Assembly: GCF_004959855.1 (NCBI RefSeq)
Contig: NZ_SPNT01000006.1
Span: 248,001 to 312,000 of the forward strand
From: Nitratireductor sp. XY-223
GTDB lineage: Bacteria > Pseudomonadota > Alphaproteobacteria > Rhizobiales > Rhizobiaceae
DNA length: 64,000 bases
Direction: 5' to 3'
A program made the position numbers and the translations under genes. The notes under the pieces were generated by a model. That model saw only the letters and a program-made list of their open reading frames with translations. It was not told the origin of the DNA and ran no database searches. Positions 53,837-61,684 of this stretch are shown piece after piece (the first letter of the stretch is position 1; every line of letters begins with the position of its first letter).

Positions 53837-53876
53837 TATCAGACTCCATGGAAAACGGAACTGATTTCGAAGATAA

Positions 53877-53913
53877 CCGCGCCGCGACGCTATAGGAACC
53901 GGGCGCGGCGCGG
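53877..53913 (-). terminator. GC-rich hairpin after btuC
   Basis: CCGCGCCGCG and CGCGGCGCGG are perfect 10-bp complements with a 17-nt loop, 22 bp past the btuC stop codon. On the minus strand it is followed by TTATCTTCG, a weak U-tract. It may end the B12 operon before the cyclase gene. Confidence 0.5.
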
Positions 53914-53934
53914 CCCATGTGAGCAAGCCCGCGT

Positions 53935-54942
53935 CTAACGCGGCCTTTCCGTCATCAGCAAGGCGAACACGAACACAGCACCCAGCGATGTGGTGATGAC
54001 GCCGACCGGCAGTTCCTGAGGGGCGAGCAGCACCCGCGCCAGCAGATCGGAGGCGGTCAGAAGCGCGCCGCCGATAATGGCCGCGACAACCGACAGGCGC
54101 AGGTGCAGTGCACCGACCAGCGCCCTTGCAATATGCGGCACCATCAGGCCGATAAAGCCGATCACACCGGAAACGGAAACGAAAATGGCGGTTGCGAAGG
54201 CGGCGGCAATGAACGCATTGCGCCGCAATGCGGAAACCGGGACGCCAAGGCTGTTGGCGGTCGCGTCGCCGGCCAGAAGCGCATCGAGTTTTCGATGCGA
54301 CAAAATGGTGAATGCGACGATTGCCGCGGCGCCCAGAAGCACAAGGGGCAGGGTGCTCCAGCGCGCCAGGCCGAGACCGCCCAGCATCCAGAATATGACC
54401 GAATGGGCGGCCCGCTGATCTCCCGAGAAAACAAGAAAATTCGTCAGCGCCGAGAACAGGAACGAAACGGCAAGCCCGGCCAGGATGAGCTTTTCCGGCG
54501 CCGATGTGCGCAGGCGCGCGACAAGTCCGAGCACAATGGCCGTCGCCAGCATGCCGCCGCTGAAGGCCGCAAGCGGCAATGTCCAAAAGCCGAGCACGTC
54601 GCCGGTAACGGTTATGACGAAGACGGCGCCGGTCGCGGCGCCCGAGGAAAGGCCGAACAGAAACGGGTCGGCCAGGTCATTGCGCGTTGCGGTTTGCAAA
54701 ACGACCCCGACGACGCCGAGCCCGGCACCGATCAAAAGCGAAAACAGCGCGCGCGGCAGCCGCAAGTCGAAGACAATGCGATCCATCGCGGACGGTTCGC
54801 CGTCAAGCAGGCCGAAGCCGCGAAGGATCGAGCGCGAGACTTCCGGTAAGGAGATGTCGGCCGAACCGTAGGCGACAGACAAAAGAAGCAGGGCGATCTG
54901 TACGATCGCCCCGATCAGAATGCAGAGCGCGAAGCGGTTCAC
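53935..54942 (-). CDS. btuC: BtuC-type permease of a cobalamin ABC importer
   Basis: 335 residues from a GTG at 54942, one base after the btuF stop codon. FecCD-family permease with about ten helices. Hallmarks: RLPRALFSLLIGAGLGVVGVVLQTATRNDLADPFLFGLSSGAATGAVF, AGLAVSFLFSALTNFLVF and GVIGFIGLMVPHIARALVG with the coupling-helix segment. FecCD permeases carry siderophores, heme or B12; the riboswitch at the head of the operon points to cobalamin (or a precursor). Confidence 0.88.
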   Translation of the reverse strand: MNRFALCILIGAIVQIALLLLSVAYGSADISLPEVSRSILRGFGLLDGEPSAMDRIVFDLRLPRALFSLLIGAGLGVVGVVLQTATRNDLADPFLFGLSSGAATGAVFVITVTGDVLGFWTLPLAAFSGGMLATAIVLGLVARLRTSAPEKLILAGLAVSFLFSALTNFLVFSGDQRAAHSVIFWMLGGLGLARWSTLPLVLLGAAAIVAFTILSHRKLDALLAGDATANSLGVPVSALRRNAFIAAAFATAIFVSVSGVIGFIGLMVPHIARALVGALHLRLSVVAAIIGGALLTASDLLARVLLAPQELPVGVITTSLGAVFVFALLMTERPR

Positions 54943-54943
54943 C

Positions 54944-55891
54944 TCAGAACCGCTCGGGATGCAGGGCTTCGGCTATCTTGCGTATTGCGGCGATGTTTGC
55001 CGGTCCCGGGGTCAGTTCCTCGTAGCGCAGCCCGATCCAGCGGCCGTTCTTGACCGCTTGCGTCTGAGACATGACCGGATGGGCCTGGAGAAAGGCGAAG
55101 GTATCGGCCGCGCCGTTGCCGGTCTGATAGTCCAGCAGGATCAGGAATTCGGGATCGGCCGCCGCAACGGCCTCCCACGACGAGCGGCCCCAGCTCGTGT
55201 CCATGTCGTGGGTGACGTTTTTGCCGCCGGCCGCCGCGATCATCGCATCGGGGATGGCAAAGCGGCCGGCCGTGAACGGCGCGTCCGCCGGACCGTCGAG
55301 AAGAAATACGCGCTTGCCGCCGGCTTTGCCGACCGTGGTCTTTATGTCGGAAAGCTCCTGCCGCCAATCAGATACCAGCTTCTTCGCCCGATCTTCGACA
55401 TGCATGATGCGTCCGAGGCGCAACATGTCCCCGAAAAGGAGTTCCATGCTGGCTTCCGGGCGGTTCTTGTCGAGGTGGACGCAGCTCTCGGTCAGCACCA
55501 GCGTCTTGATCCCGAAAGGCGCCAGCGTGTCGGGCGTCACCTCGCCGCCCGGTTTCATGCCGTAATACCAGCCGGCGAAGAACAGGTCGGGATCGGCCGA
55601 GACAAGATTCTCCACCGTCGGATACTTCGGAGCGAGCTCCGGAATGTCGCCGCGCAGGTCGTCAAAATCCGGGCTCGTCTTGTACCAGCCGGTAATGCCC
55701 GTCAGGCCGACGATACGATCCTGCAGCCCGAGCGCAAAGGCCATGTCGGTCATGTTCATATCGTGCACGACGATCCTCTCGGGTGTCGTCTCGAAAGTGA
55801 GCGAAGCACCGCAGTTCTCGACGGTGACCGGATCTGCCATCGCGGGCAGGGCGATGCACAGCGCGGCACACGAAAGAATGACTGACTTCAT
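54944..55891 (-). CDS. btuF: BtuF-type cobalamin-binding periplasmic protein
   Basis: 315 residues. Signal peptide MKSVILSCAALCIALPAMA. A type III (TroA-like) binding fold: PERIVVHDMNMTDMAFALGLQDRIVGLTGI, YPTVENLVSADPDLFFAGW, KTLVLTESCV and AAADPEFLILLDYQTG. AGAGGAAAAC lies before the ATG at 55891. Second gene of the riboswitch operon, 16 bp after btuD. Iron-siderophore or heme binding would be the alternative if the riboswitch did not control it. Confidence 0.87.
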   Translation of the reverse strand: MKSVILSCAALCIALPAMADPVTVENCGASLTFETTPERIVVHDMNMTDMAFALGLQDRIVGLTGITGWYKTSPDFDDLRGDIPELAPKYPTVENLVSADPDLFFAGWYYGMKPGGEVTPDTLAPFGIKTLVLTESCVHLDKNRPEASMELLFGDMLRLGRIMHVEDRAKKLVSDWRQELSDIKTTVGKAGGKRVFLLDGPADAPFTAGRFAIPDAMIAAAGGKNVTHDMDTSWGRSSWEAVAAADPEFLILLDYQTGNGAADTFAFLQAHPVMSQTQAVKNGRWIGLRYEELTPGPANIAAIRKIAEALHPERF

Positions 55892-55907
55892 ATAGTTTTC
55901 CTCTGGT

Positions 55908-56705
55908 TCAGTGGTTTGCGTTTCGAGAGATCGGGATATCGACGACCGACAATGTCCGTGCCTCGCTCGGATGCCGCACGCGGATGAGGTCCACCGCGAA
56001 CACGTCCCGTATCAGGGACGGCGTCAGCACGTCCTGCGCCGGTCCGAATGCCCGCAAACGGGCCTGTTCGAGGACGGCAACCTGGGTGGCGAATTCCGGA
56101 ATCAGGGCGATCTCGTGGACGATCAGCACGACCGTGATGCCGAGCCCCACGATCAGCGACAGGATTTTGCCCTTGGCATCGGGATCGAGGTGGTTGGTGG
56201 GTTCATCCAGGAACAGCAGCTTGGGATCTTGCGCGATCGCACGCGCAATATGGGCCCTTTGCCTTTCGCCGCCCGAAAGACGGCCGAGCGGTGCGTCCCG
56301 GAACCGCTCAAGTTGCGTCGCCTGCAGGGCTTTCGTTACGGCGGCGCGGTGGTCCTTTTCCGGCAGTTCGCTGCGCAGGGGCAGGCGGCCCAGCGCCACA
56401 TAGTCTTCGAGCCGCAGCCTGCCGTCGGGACTTTCGAGCTGACCGACGAACGCAATGTCTTTGGCGCGTTCGCGCGGCCGCATCTTCGACAGATCGCTGC
56501 CGTTGAGCCGAACCTGACCGGGCGCGAGTTCACCAAGGCCCGAGATCAGCTGCAGCAGCGTGGATTTGCCGGCGCCGTTCGGGCCGGCGATCGCCAGGAT
56601 GCTTCCGCGCGGCACGGCGAAGGAAACATCGTCGATCAGCAGGTCGCCATTGCGTGCGCTGTGGCAAAGGTTCGACACCTCCAGCACGGGAACCGCGGCA
56701 TGCAT
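55908..56705 (-). CDS. btuD: BtuD-type ATPase of a cobalamin ABC importer
   Basis: 265 residues. Motifs: Walker A AGPNGAGKSTLLQLISG, Q-loop AFVGQLESPDGRLRLEDYVALGR, signature LSGGERQRAHIARAIA, Walker B LLFLDEPTNHLD and switch VLIVHE. The C-terminal part (FGPAQDVLTPSLIRDVFAVDLIRV) is typical of FecE/BtuD importers. The ATG at 56705 has no ribosome binding site of its own but overlaps the TGA of an upstream 29-residue ORF (TGATG), so it is probably translated by coupling. Confidence 0.9.
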   Translation of the reverse strand: MHAAVPVLEVSNLCHSARNGDLLIDDVSFAVPRGSILAIAGPNGAGKSTLLQLISGLGELAPGQVRLNGSDLSKMRPRERAKDIAFVGQLESPDGRLRLEDYVALGRLPLRSELPEKDHRAAVTKALQATQLERFRDAPLGRLSGGERQRAHIARAIAQDPKLLFLDEPTNHLDPDAKGKILSLIVGLGITVVLIVHEIALIPEFATQVAVLEQARLRAFGPAQDVLTPSLIRDVFAVDLIRVRHPSEARTLSVVDIPISRNANH

Positions 56706-56794
56706 CAGGCGACTGCCAACGGCAGGCGGCCGGGACCGGTAAATGAGATGAGCCCGTCTTCAGGGTGTCGCGTAAAGTCGCAAGATACTGCCAT
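56705..56794 (-). CDS. Small ORF coupled to btuD
   Basis: 29 residues (starts MAVSCDFTRHPEDGL) from the ATG at 56794, with GGAGG 5 nt upstream. Its stop overlaps the btuD start as TGATG. It looks like a translated leader that hands ribosomes to btuD. It also overlaps the end of another small ORF (56760-56864) in a different frame. Confidence 0.45.
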   Translation of the reverse strand: MAVSCDFTRHPEDGLISFTGPGRLPLAVA

Positions 56795-56864
56795 CGCTGC
56801 CTCCGTCCGAGCCGGATAACGGAAAGCAGGTGTTCGTTCTGTTGATCACGAATTGACGTGTCAT
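56760..56864 (-). CDS. Small ORF after the cobalamin riboswitch
   Basis: 34 residues (starts MTRQFVINRTNTCFPLSG, then GSDGGSDGS) from the ATG at 56864, with GGAGG 5 nt upstream. It is the first translatable ORF after the riboswitch aptamer, so its ribosome binding site is a natural switch target. No family is recognised. Confidence 0.4.
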   Translation of the reverse strand: MTRQFVINRTNTCFPLSGSDGGSDGSILRLYATP

Positions 56865-56894
56865 CGAAGCCTCCGTCCGGGGCACCCCGCCCGG

Positions 56895-57060
56895 CTTGGT
56901 TGATCTCGTGATGGCAGGTTTCCTGACTTGCGGGTCTCTGCTCGGCTGTCCTTCCCGGCTATTGCCAGTGGCTTGTCAGCGTCGCTCTCCGCCTACAGTT
57001 GCGGGGGCAGTCACGGAATTGGCGCCTGATGGCTACACCTGACCGTGTTCCCTTTTACAT
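56895..57060 (-). promoter_or_regulatory. Cobalamin (adenosylcobalamin) riboswitch
   Basis: Read on the minus strand, conserved aptamer pieces occur in order: AAAAGGGAACACGGT (57055-57041), GACTGCCCCCGCAACTGTAG, the B12-box-like GCCACTG near 56972, CCGGGAAGG near 56953, and AAGTCAGGAAACCTGCC near 56922. This is the class I cobalamin riboswitch pattern. It lies upstream of btuD-btuF-btuC, so binding of cobalamin should lower expression of the importer. The sequence just after it (CCAAGCCGGGCGGGG, then GGAGG) offers a ribosome-binding-site-masking hairpin. Confidence 0.92.
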
Positions 57061-57201
57061 TCCGGCGACACGCATGTGTCCCCGGAAACCATCGCGATTC
57101 ATCTAGCAACAGTCTCGTTGCTTCGCAATTGATATTTGTGCGGATGGAAATTCTGCCCGTTGCAGGGCGTTATTGCTACTTGCCGCCGGGACGCGCGGGC
57201 C

Positions 57202-58098
57202 TCAGTACTTCCAGTTGCGCGCCTTGGAGATAAGGAAATCGCGGAAGGCCCTGAGCTTGGCCGAGCCGCGCAGCTCCTCCGGGTAGCAGAAGAACCCGGA
57301 GAAGGAGGGCACGTCCGAATCAATGTCGAGCTGCACAAGGCCGGCATCGTGGCCGACCATGTAGTCGGGCAGCATGGCAATGCCGATGCCGAGCTGTGCC
57401 GCCCGCTTGATCGACGGCATGTTGTTGATCTGCAGATGCGGCGATCGCGGATTGCTCGCCGGCCGGCCGGCCACTTCCAGCCAGTTGACGTCGAGCAGGT
57501 AATTCGGCGCGGGCTCGCCGAAGGTGATGATGCGGTGGGTGTCGAAGTCGCTCACGTGCTCGGGCTTGCCATAGCGGTTGAGATAGGCGGGCGATGCGTA
57601 GACATGCATGTGCACGGTGAACAGCTTGCGCTGGATGAGGTCCGGCTGCTGCGGCTGGCGCAGGCGGATGGCGCAGTCGGCGTGCCGCATGCTGACATCG
57701 AGTTCCTCGTTGTCGAGAAGCAGCTGCACCTCGATATCCGGGTACAGCTCCATGAACTCCTGCATGCGGTCGGTCAGCCAGCCGGAGCCGAGACCCACTG
57801 TCGTCGTGACCCGCAACTTGCCACTTGGATTTTCAGTCGTTTCGGAGAGCCGCACGCGCACGGCTTCGAGCTTGAGCAGCACGTCATGCGCGGTGCGGTA
57901 AAGCAGTTCGCCCTGTTCAGTGAGGATCAGGCCGCGGGCGTGACGGTGGAAAAGCGGAACGCCGATATCCTGCTCCAGCGCGCTGACCTGGCGGGAGATC
58001 GCGGACTGGGACAGATGCAGCTTTTCGGCCGCGTGCGTAAAGGACCCGGCCTCGGCGGCGGCGTGAAAAATGCGCAGTTTATCCCAATCGAGCGGCAT
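57202..58098 (-). CDS. lsrB: LysR-type regulator, LsrB-like
   Basis: 298 residues. HTH: LDWDKLRIFHAAAEAGSFTHAAEKLHLSQSAISRQVSALEQDIGVPLFHRHARGLILTEQGELL. The effector domain contains TVGLGSGWLTDRMQEFMELYPDIEVQLLLDNEELDVSMRHADCAIRLRQP and cysteines in HADCAIRL and GFFCYPEE that could sense redox state. In Sinorhizobium, lsrB lies beside trxB and lrp, controls oxidative-stress and lipopolysaccharide genes, and is needed in symbiosis; the same order here supports the name. It follows trxB with a 27-bp gap. Confidence 0.85.
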   Translation of the reverse strand: MPLDWDKLRIFHAAAEAGSFTHAAEKLHLSQSAISRQVSALEQDIGVPLFHRHARGLILTEQGELLYRTAHDVLLKLEAVRVRLSETTENPSGKLRVTTTVGLGSGWLTDRMQEFMELYPDIEVQLLLDNEELDVSMRHADCAIRLRQPQQPDLIQRKLFTVHMHVYASPAYLNRYGKPEHVSDFDTHRIITFGEPAPNYLLDVNWLEVAGRPASNPRSPHLQINNMPSIKRAAQLGIGIAMLPDYMVGHDAGLVQLDIDSDVPSFSGFFCYPEELRGSAKLRAFRDFLISKARNWKY

Positions 58099-58125
58099 GT
58101 CGGTGTTCCCCTCGCAACGGTCCCG

Positions 58126-59091
58126 TTATTCCGCGGCGTCGGCCATCGGTTCAAGTTCCGCCAGGAACTTCTCGGCCTCGAGCGCCGCCATGCATCCCAT
58201 TCCGGCGGCGGTCACCGCCTGGCGGTAGATGTCGTCGGTGACGTCGCCGGCGGCGTATACGCCATCGACATCCGTCGCCGTCGAATCGGACGCCGTCCAC
58301 AGATAGCCGTTGGACTTCTGCTTGAGCTTGCCTTCAAACAGGGAAACGGACGGCGCGTGTCCGATTGCTATGAACACGCCGTCGGTCGCGTGTTCGGTGA
58401 TCTCGCCGGTCTTGACGTTCTTGAGCCGCACCCCGGTCACCGAAGGCGGCGTCGTGGTCTCGCCGGTGATTTCCTCGAGCTGGCTGTCCCAGACGATGTC
58501 GATGTTTTCCTTGGCCATCAGCCGTTTCTGCAGGATCTTCTCGGCCCGCAATTCGTCGCGGCGGTGCACCAGCGTGACCCGTTCGGCAAGGTTGGACAGG
58601 TACAGCGCTTCCTCGACGGCGGTGTTTCCGCCGCCGATGACCACAACCTTCTTGTTGCGATAGAAGAAGCCGTCGCAGGTGGCGCAGGCCGAGACACCGA
58701 AGCCCATGAAGGTCTGCTCCGATTCGATGCCCAGCCACTTGGCCTGTGCGCCGGTGGCGATGATTAAAGAATCACAGGTGTATTCCTGGCCTGAATCGGT
58801 CTTGATATGGAACGGGCGAACGTCGAGATTCACCTCCGTCACCAGATCGTTGACGATATCGGCGCCGACATTTTCCGCCTGTTTGAGCATCTGCTCCATC
58901 ATCCACGGACCCTGCACGGTCTCGGCGTAGCCCGGATAGTTCTCGACATCCGTCGTGATCGTGAGCTGGCCGCCCTGTTCCAGACCGGCGATCAGCACCG
59001 GTTCGAGCATGGCGCGCGCCGCGTAGATGGCCGCTGTGTATCCGGCAGGTCCCGAGCCGATGATCAGGACACGTGCATGGCGAATCGTCAT
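58126..59091 (-). CDS. trxB: Thioredoxin-disulfide reductase
   Basis: 321 residues. FAD site LIIGSGPAGYTAAIYAARA, redox-active CATCDGFF, NADPH-binding VVVIGGGNTAVEEALYLSNLA, and C-terminal GVYAAGDVTDDIYRQAVTAAGMGCMAALEAEKFL. It reduces thioredoxin with NADPH. It is first in a trxB-lsrB pair and divergent from lrp across 272 bp. Confidence 0.97.
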   Translation of the reverse strand: MTIRHARVLIIGSGPAGYTAAIYAARAMLEPVLIAGLEQGGQLTITTDVENYPGYAETVQGPWMMEQMLKQAENVGADIVNDLVTEVNLDVRPFHIKTDSGQEYTCDSLIIATGAQAKWLGIESEQTFMGFGVSACATCDGFFYRNKKVVVIGGGNTAVEEALYLSNLAERVTLVHRRDELRAEKILQKRLMAKENIDIVWDSQLEEITGETTTPPSVTGVRLKNVKTGEITEHATDGVFIAIGHAPSVSLFEGKLKQKSNGYLWTASDSTATDVDGVYAAGDVTDDIYRQAVTAAGMGCMAALEAEKFLAELEPMADAAE

Positions 59092-59363
59092 AGTCGGTTT
59101 TCCCTGTTGCTCCTGTCGTGTCGGCCTAGATAGGCGTTCGGATACCCGATGCGCAAGGGCCGCAGTGTCGTTTGCCGAATGTACGAATTCGGGTACCGGC
59201 GTTTCAAGGGGACGGCGCGGCTTTCACACAGCTGTCATTTTCGGTGACGCACCGTGAAGCGGGGGCGCTCCTGCGTTCCCGTTTACGAAATATTCTTGCG
59301 TATATGCGCAATATCTGGTCATATCGTGCCGAGCCGGCACAAAGAAACATAAGAGGCAATGCC

Positions 59364-59840
59364 ATGGCCATGCGCGCGGAACTGGACACCATCGATCTTA
59401 AAATACTGCGCGAGCTGCAGGACGACGGACGCATGACGAATGTCGAATTGTCCGAGCGGGTCGGCATTTCCGCGCCGCCGTGTCTGCGGCGCCTGCGCAA
59501 GCTCGAGGAAGCGGGGGTCATCGAGGGCTACCGCGCCATCCTCAATGCGCCGTCGCTGGGATACGATCTCGTCGCCTTCTGCATGATCGGCCTGACACTG
59601 CAGTCGGAGGTCAATCTGCGGGCCTTCGCCGAGAAGACCCTGAGATGGCCGATCGTGCGCCAGTCGTGGATGGTCTCGGGCGAATCGGATTTTCTGCTGC
59701 ATTGCGTTGCGACCGATCTCGCGACGTTTCAGGATTTCGTTATCGACGAACTGACCGCCGCCGACAATGTCGAGACCGTCCGCACGATGCTGACCATCCG
59801 GCAGGTCAAGAATGAAGGGCCGATCGACCTGAGTCGCTAG
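59364..59840 (+). CDS. lrp: Lrp/AsnC-family transcriptional regulator
   Basis: 158 residues from the ATG at 59364, GAGG 9 nt upstream. HTH: LDTIDLKILRELQDDGRMTNVELSERVGISAPPCLRRLRKLEEAGVIEGYRAILN. The C-terminal RAM domain (about 70-150) includes VRQSWMVSGESDFLLHCVATDLATFQDFVIDELTAADNVETVRTMLTIRQVK. It senses amino acids as an oligomer. It is divergent from trxB and convergent with lpsB (4-bp overlap). In rhizobia the gene at this locus has been called lrp or lrp3. Confidence 0.9.
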   Translation: MAMRAELDTIDLKILRELQDDGRMTNVELSERVGISAPPCLRRLRKLEEAGVIEGYRAILNAPSLGYDLVAFCMIGLTLQSEVNLRAFAEKTLRWPIVRQSWMVSGESDFLLHCVATDLATFQDFVIDELTAADNVETVRTMLTIRQVKNEGPIDLSR

Positions 59841-60889
59841 CCCGATTCCCAGAGGGCCTGGTAGACTTTGTGGATGCCTTCGACTTCGCTCTCGATACCG
59901 AAGAGGTCTTCGGCGCGGTGGCGTGCATTGCCGGCCTTGAGGGCGAGTTCCATGGGATTGTCGAGGAGACCGCGCGCTGCCGCGGCGATTTTGGCGGCGT
60001 CCGGTGTGGCAACCAGCGTTCCGGCCCGGTCGTCGCCGATGAAAGACGCGAAGAAACCGGTGTCGCTGGCGACGATCGGCACGCCGCTGGCCATCGCCTC
60101 GAGCGGCGTCATGCCGTATCCCTCGTAGCGCGGCGAGGCGACCAGCAGCGAGAGGCTGCTGACCAGCCGCGGCATCCGGTCCTCCGGGATTTCACCGGTG
60201 AAGAGGATGCGTTGCGAAAGGCCGGCTGCCTCGACGCGCGCCTGCAGTTCGCCGACAAAACCGCGATGCTGCGGGGTCGCCTTGCCGATAACGAGCGCGC
60301 AGGCGTCGGGAAATTCCGGCAGCAGCGCGATCATTGCATTGACGAACACGTCCGTGCCCTTTTCCGGTCGGATGCGCCCGATGGTGGCGATGCCGAAGCG
60401 GCCGGGATAGCCGATGTCCTGCCAGGCCGCGTCGCGATCATTGGCGGGGCAGAAACGCTCGGTATCCACGCCATGGTGGACGACAGCACGGACGTTGGGA
60501 ACCAGCGCGGCCGCTTCCTCGGTCGTCGCGATCACGGCGTCCATGCGGGAGATCAGCCAACGCGGCAAGGCCGAATGGCGGCGCTGGGCCGCGGACGTAA
60601 ACACGATGCGGACCGGCAGCTTGAGTGCGTCGCGCGCCCACAGGGCGGCACGCATCTCGTTGTTGCGGCGAACATGCCAAAGGACGAACGGGCGATCTTC
60701 ACCCGGCGTGCGTGACAGTATGACGGCCCGCCGGATCGAGACCGGGTCGGGGCATCCGGCGAGCGGCCGGCCGACGATCTGCATGCTGTAACGGGCGGCC
60801 TGCCTGCGGGCGACGGCGGCGGCCGTCGCCGAAACACCGGTGAAGTTCCGGTGCAGGTTGGTCACAAACAGTTCCGGTCGATCGGACAT
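59837..60889 (-). CDS. lpsB: Glycosyltransferase family 4, LpsB-like LPS core transferase
   Basis: 350 residues from the ATG at 60889. GT-B fold: N-terminal LFVTNLHRNFTGVSATAAAVARRQAARYSMQIVG (the GVS/T-x-T motif of LpsB), VVHHGVDTERFCP, IATIGRIRPEKGTDVFVNAM, and the donor-site SLLVASPRYEGYGMTPLEAMASGVPIVASDTG (E-x7-E). Location between greA and lrp agrees with lpsB of Sinorhizobium, which adds mannose to the LPS core. The donor sugar here is inferred from that homology. Confidence 0.85.
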   Translation of the reverse strand: MSDRPELFVTNLHRNFTGVSATAAAVARRQAARYSMQIVGRPLAGCPDPVSIRRAVILSRTPGEDRPFVLWHVRRNNEMRAALWARDALKLPVRIVFTSAAQRRHSALPRWLISRMDAVIATTEEAAALVPNVRAVVHHGVDTERFCPANDRDAAWQDIGYPGRFGIATIGRIRPEKGTDVFVNAMIALLPEFPDACALVIGKATPQHRGFVGELQARVEAAGLSQRILFTGEIPEDRMPRLVSSLSLLVASPRYEGYGMTPLEAMASGVPIVASDTGFFASFIGDDRAGTLVATPDAAKIAAAARGLLDNPMELALKAGNARHRAEDLFGIESEVEGIHKVYQALWESG

Positions 60890-60972
60890 GGTCGTCAAAC
60901 CCCGCGGCGCGCGCCGCGAACGCTATCGCGGTACAGAGTGCCGGGCATCCGCTTTAACAGGAATTTTAACGG

Positions 60973-61449
60973 TCAGCCCCAGCGAACTTCGAGGATCTCG
61001 TAGGCTTTCGCTCCGCCGGGGGCGTTGACCTCGATGCTGTCGCCCACCTGCTTGCTGATCAGCGCGCGGGCGATCGGAGAGGACAGCGAAATGCGCCCCT
61101 CGCGGACGTCGGCTTCCTGGTCGCCGACGATCTGGTAGGTCTTTTCCTCGTCCGTGTCCTCGTCGACGAGCTTGACCGTGGCGCCGAACTTCACCGTATC
61201 GCCGGACAGTTTCGCCAGATCGATGACCTCGGCACGGGCCGTCAGGTCCTCCAGTTCGGCAATGCGGCCCTCGTTGTGGCTCTGGGCCTCCTTGGCGGCA
61301 TGATATTCGGCGTTTTCCGACAGGTCGCCATGCGCGCGCGCTTCCGCGATCGCCTCGATGATGCGCGGCCGTTCTTCCTGCTGGCGCCAACGCAATTCCT
61401 CGGTCAACTTGCCAAAGCCGCTTTGGGTCATGGGGACTTTTTCAACCAT
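60973..61449 (-). CDS. greA: Transcription elongation factor GreA
   Basis: 158 residues from the ATG at 61449, preceded by AGAAGGAGAAGGAC. Coiled-coil N-terminus: [50 protein letters not shown], where the D and E of GDLSENAEY form the acidic tip that enters the RNA polymerase channel. The C-terminal FKBP-like domain includes [37 protein letters not shown]. It rescues backtracked polymerase. A Rho-independent terminator sits in its own leader (61501-61541). Confidence 0.97.
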   Translation of the reverse strand: MVEKVPMTQSGFGKLTEELRWRQQEERPRIIEAIAEARAHGDLSENAEYHAAKEAQSHNEGRIAELEDLTARAEVIDLAKLSGDTVKFGATVKLVDEDTDEEKTYQIVGDQEADVREGRISLSSPIARALISKQVGDSIEVNAPGGAKAYEILEVRWG

Positions 61450-61500
61450 GTCCTTCTCCTTCTTTTTGGCATCTTTCGCACCTGGGAGGTGGTGCAAAAG

Positions 61501-61541
61501 CGCAAAAGAAAACGGCTCCCGAACCGGAGGGTTCGGAACCG
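61501..61541 (-). terminator. Terminator/attenuator in the greA leader
   Basis: On the minus strand CGGTTCCGAACC pairs with GGTTCGGGAGCCG (one bulge), followed by TTTTCTTTT. It ends about 52 nt before the greA start codon and begins about 15 nt after a promoter-like sequence. It may attenuate greA or release a short leader RNA; it may also end transcription from the gene at 61685. Confidence 0.75.
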
Positions 61542-61562
61542 CTCAACAACTCAATCGCGCAA

Positions 61563-61592
61563 ACATAGCAGCAAACCGAGCAAATTTGCCAG
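61563..61592 (-). promoter_or_regulatory. Probable greA promoter
   Basis: Minus-strand CTGGCA (61592-61587) and CTATGT (61568-61563) are spaced by 18 nt, close to the alphaproteobacterial sigma-70 pattern. The start would be near 61556, just upstream of the leader terminator. Confidence 0.4.
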
Positions 61593-61684
61593 TTTTTTCG
61601 TCGGTCAGTTAATCTGAAGCCCGCAGCGTCGGGTTCGCCATCGCGCGCATCGTTGACGTGTTGCCGGTGACAGGCGGGCGGCGT

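Noticed and set aside
53837-54586. Upstream extension of the cyclase frame
   Set aside because: It overlaps the btuC-like gene on the same strand in a different frame and has no family resemblance; the TTG at 53836 with GGAG is preferred.
57075-57201. Possible AbcR-type sRNA next to lsrB
   Set aside because: Sinorhizobium carries such sRNAs near lsrB, so I looked here, but I see no U-tract terminator and no CU-rich loop in this stretch; the region leads into the riboswitch.
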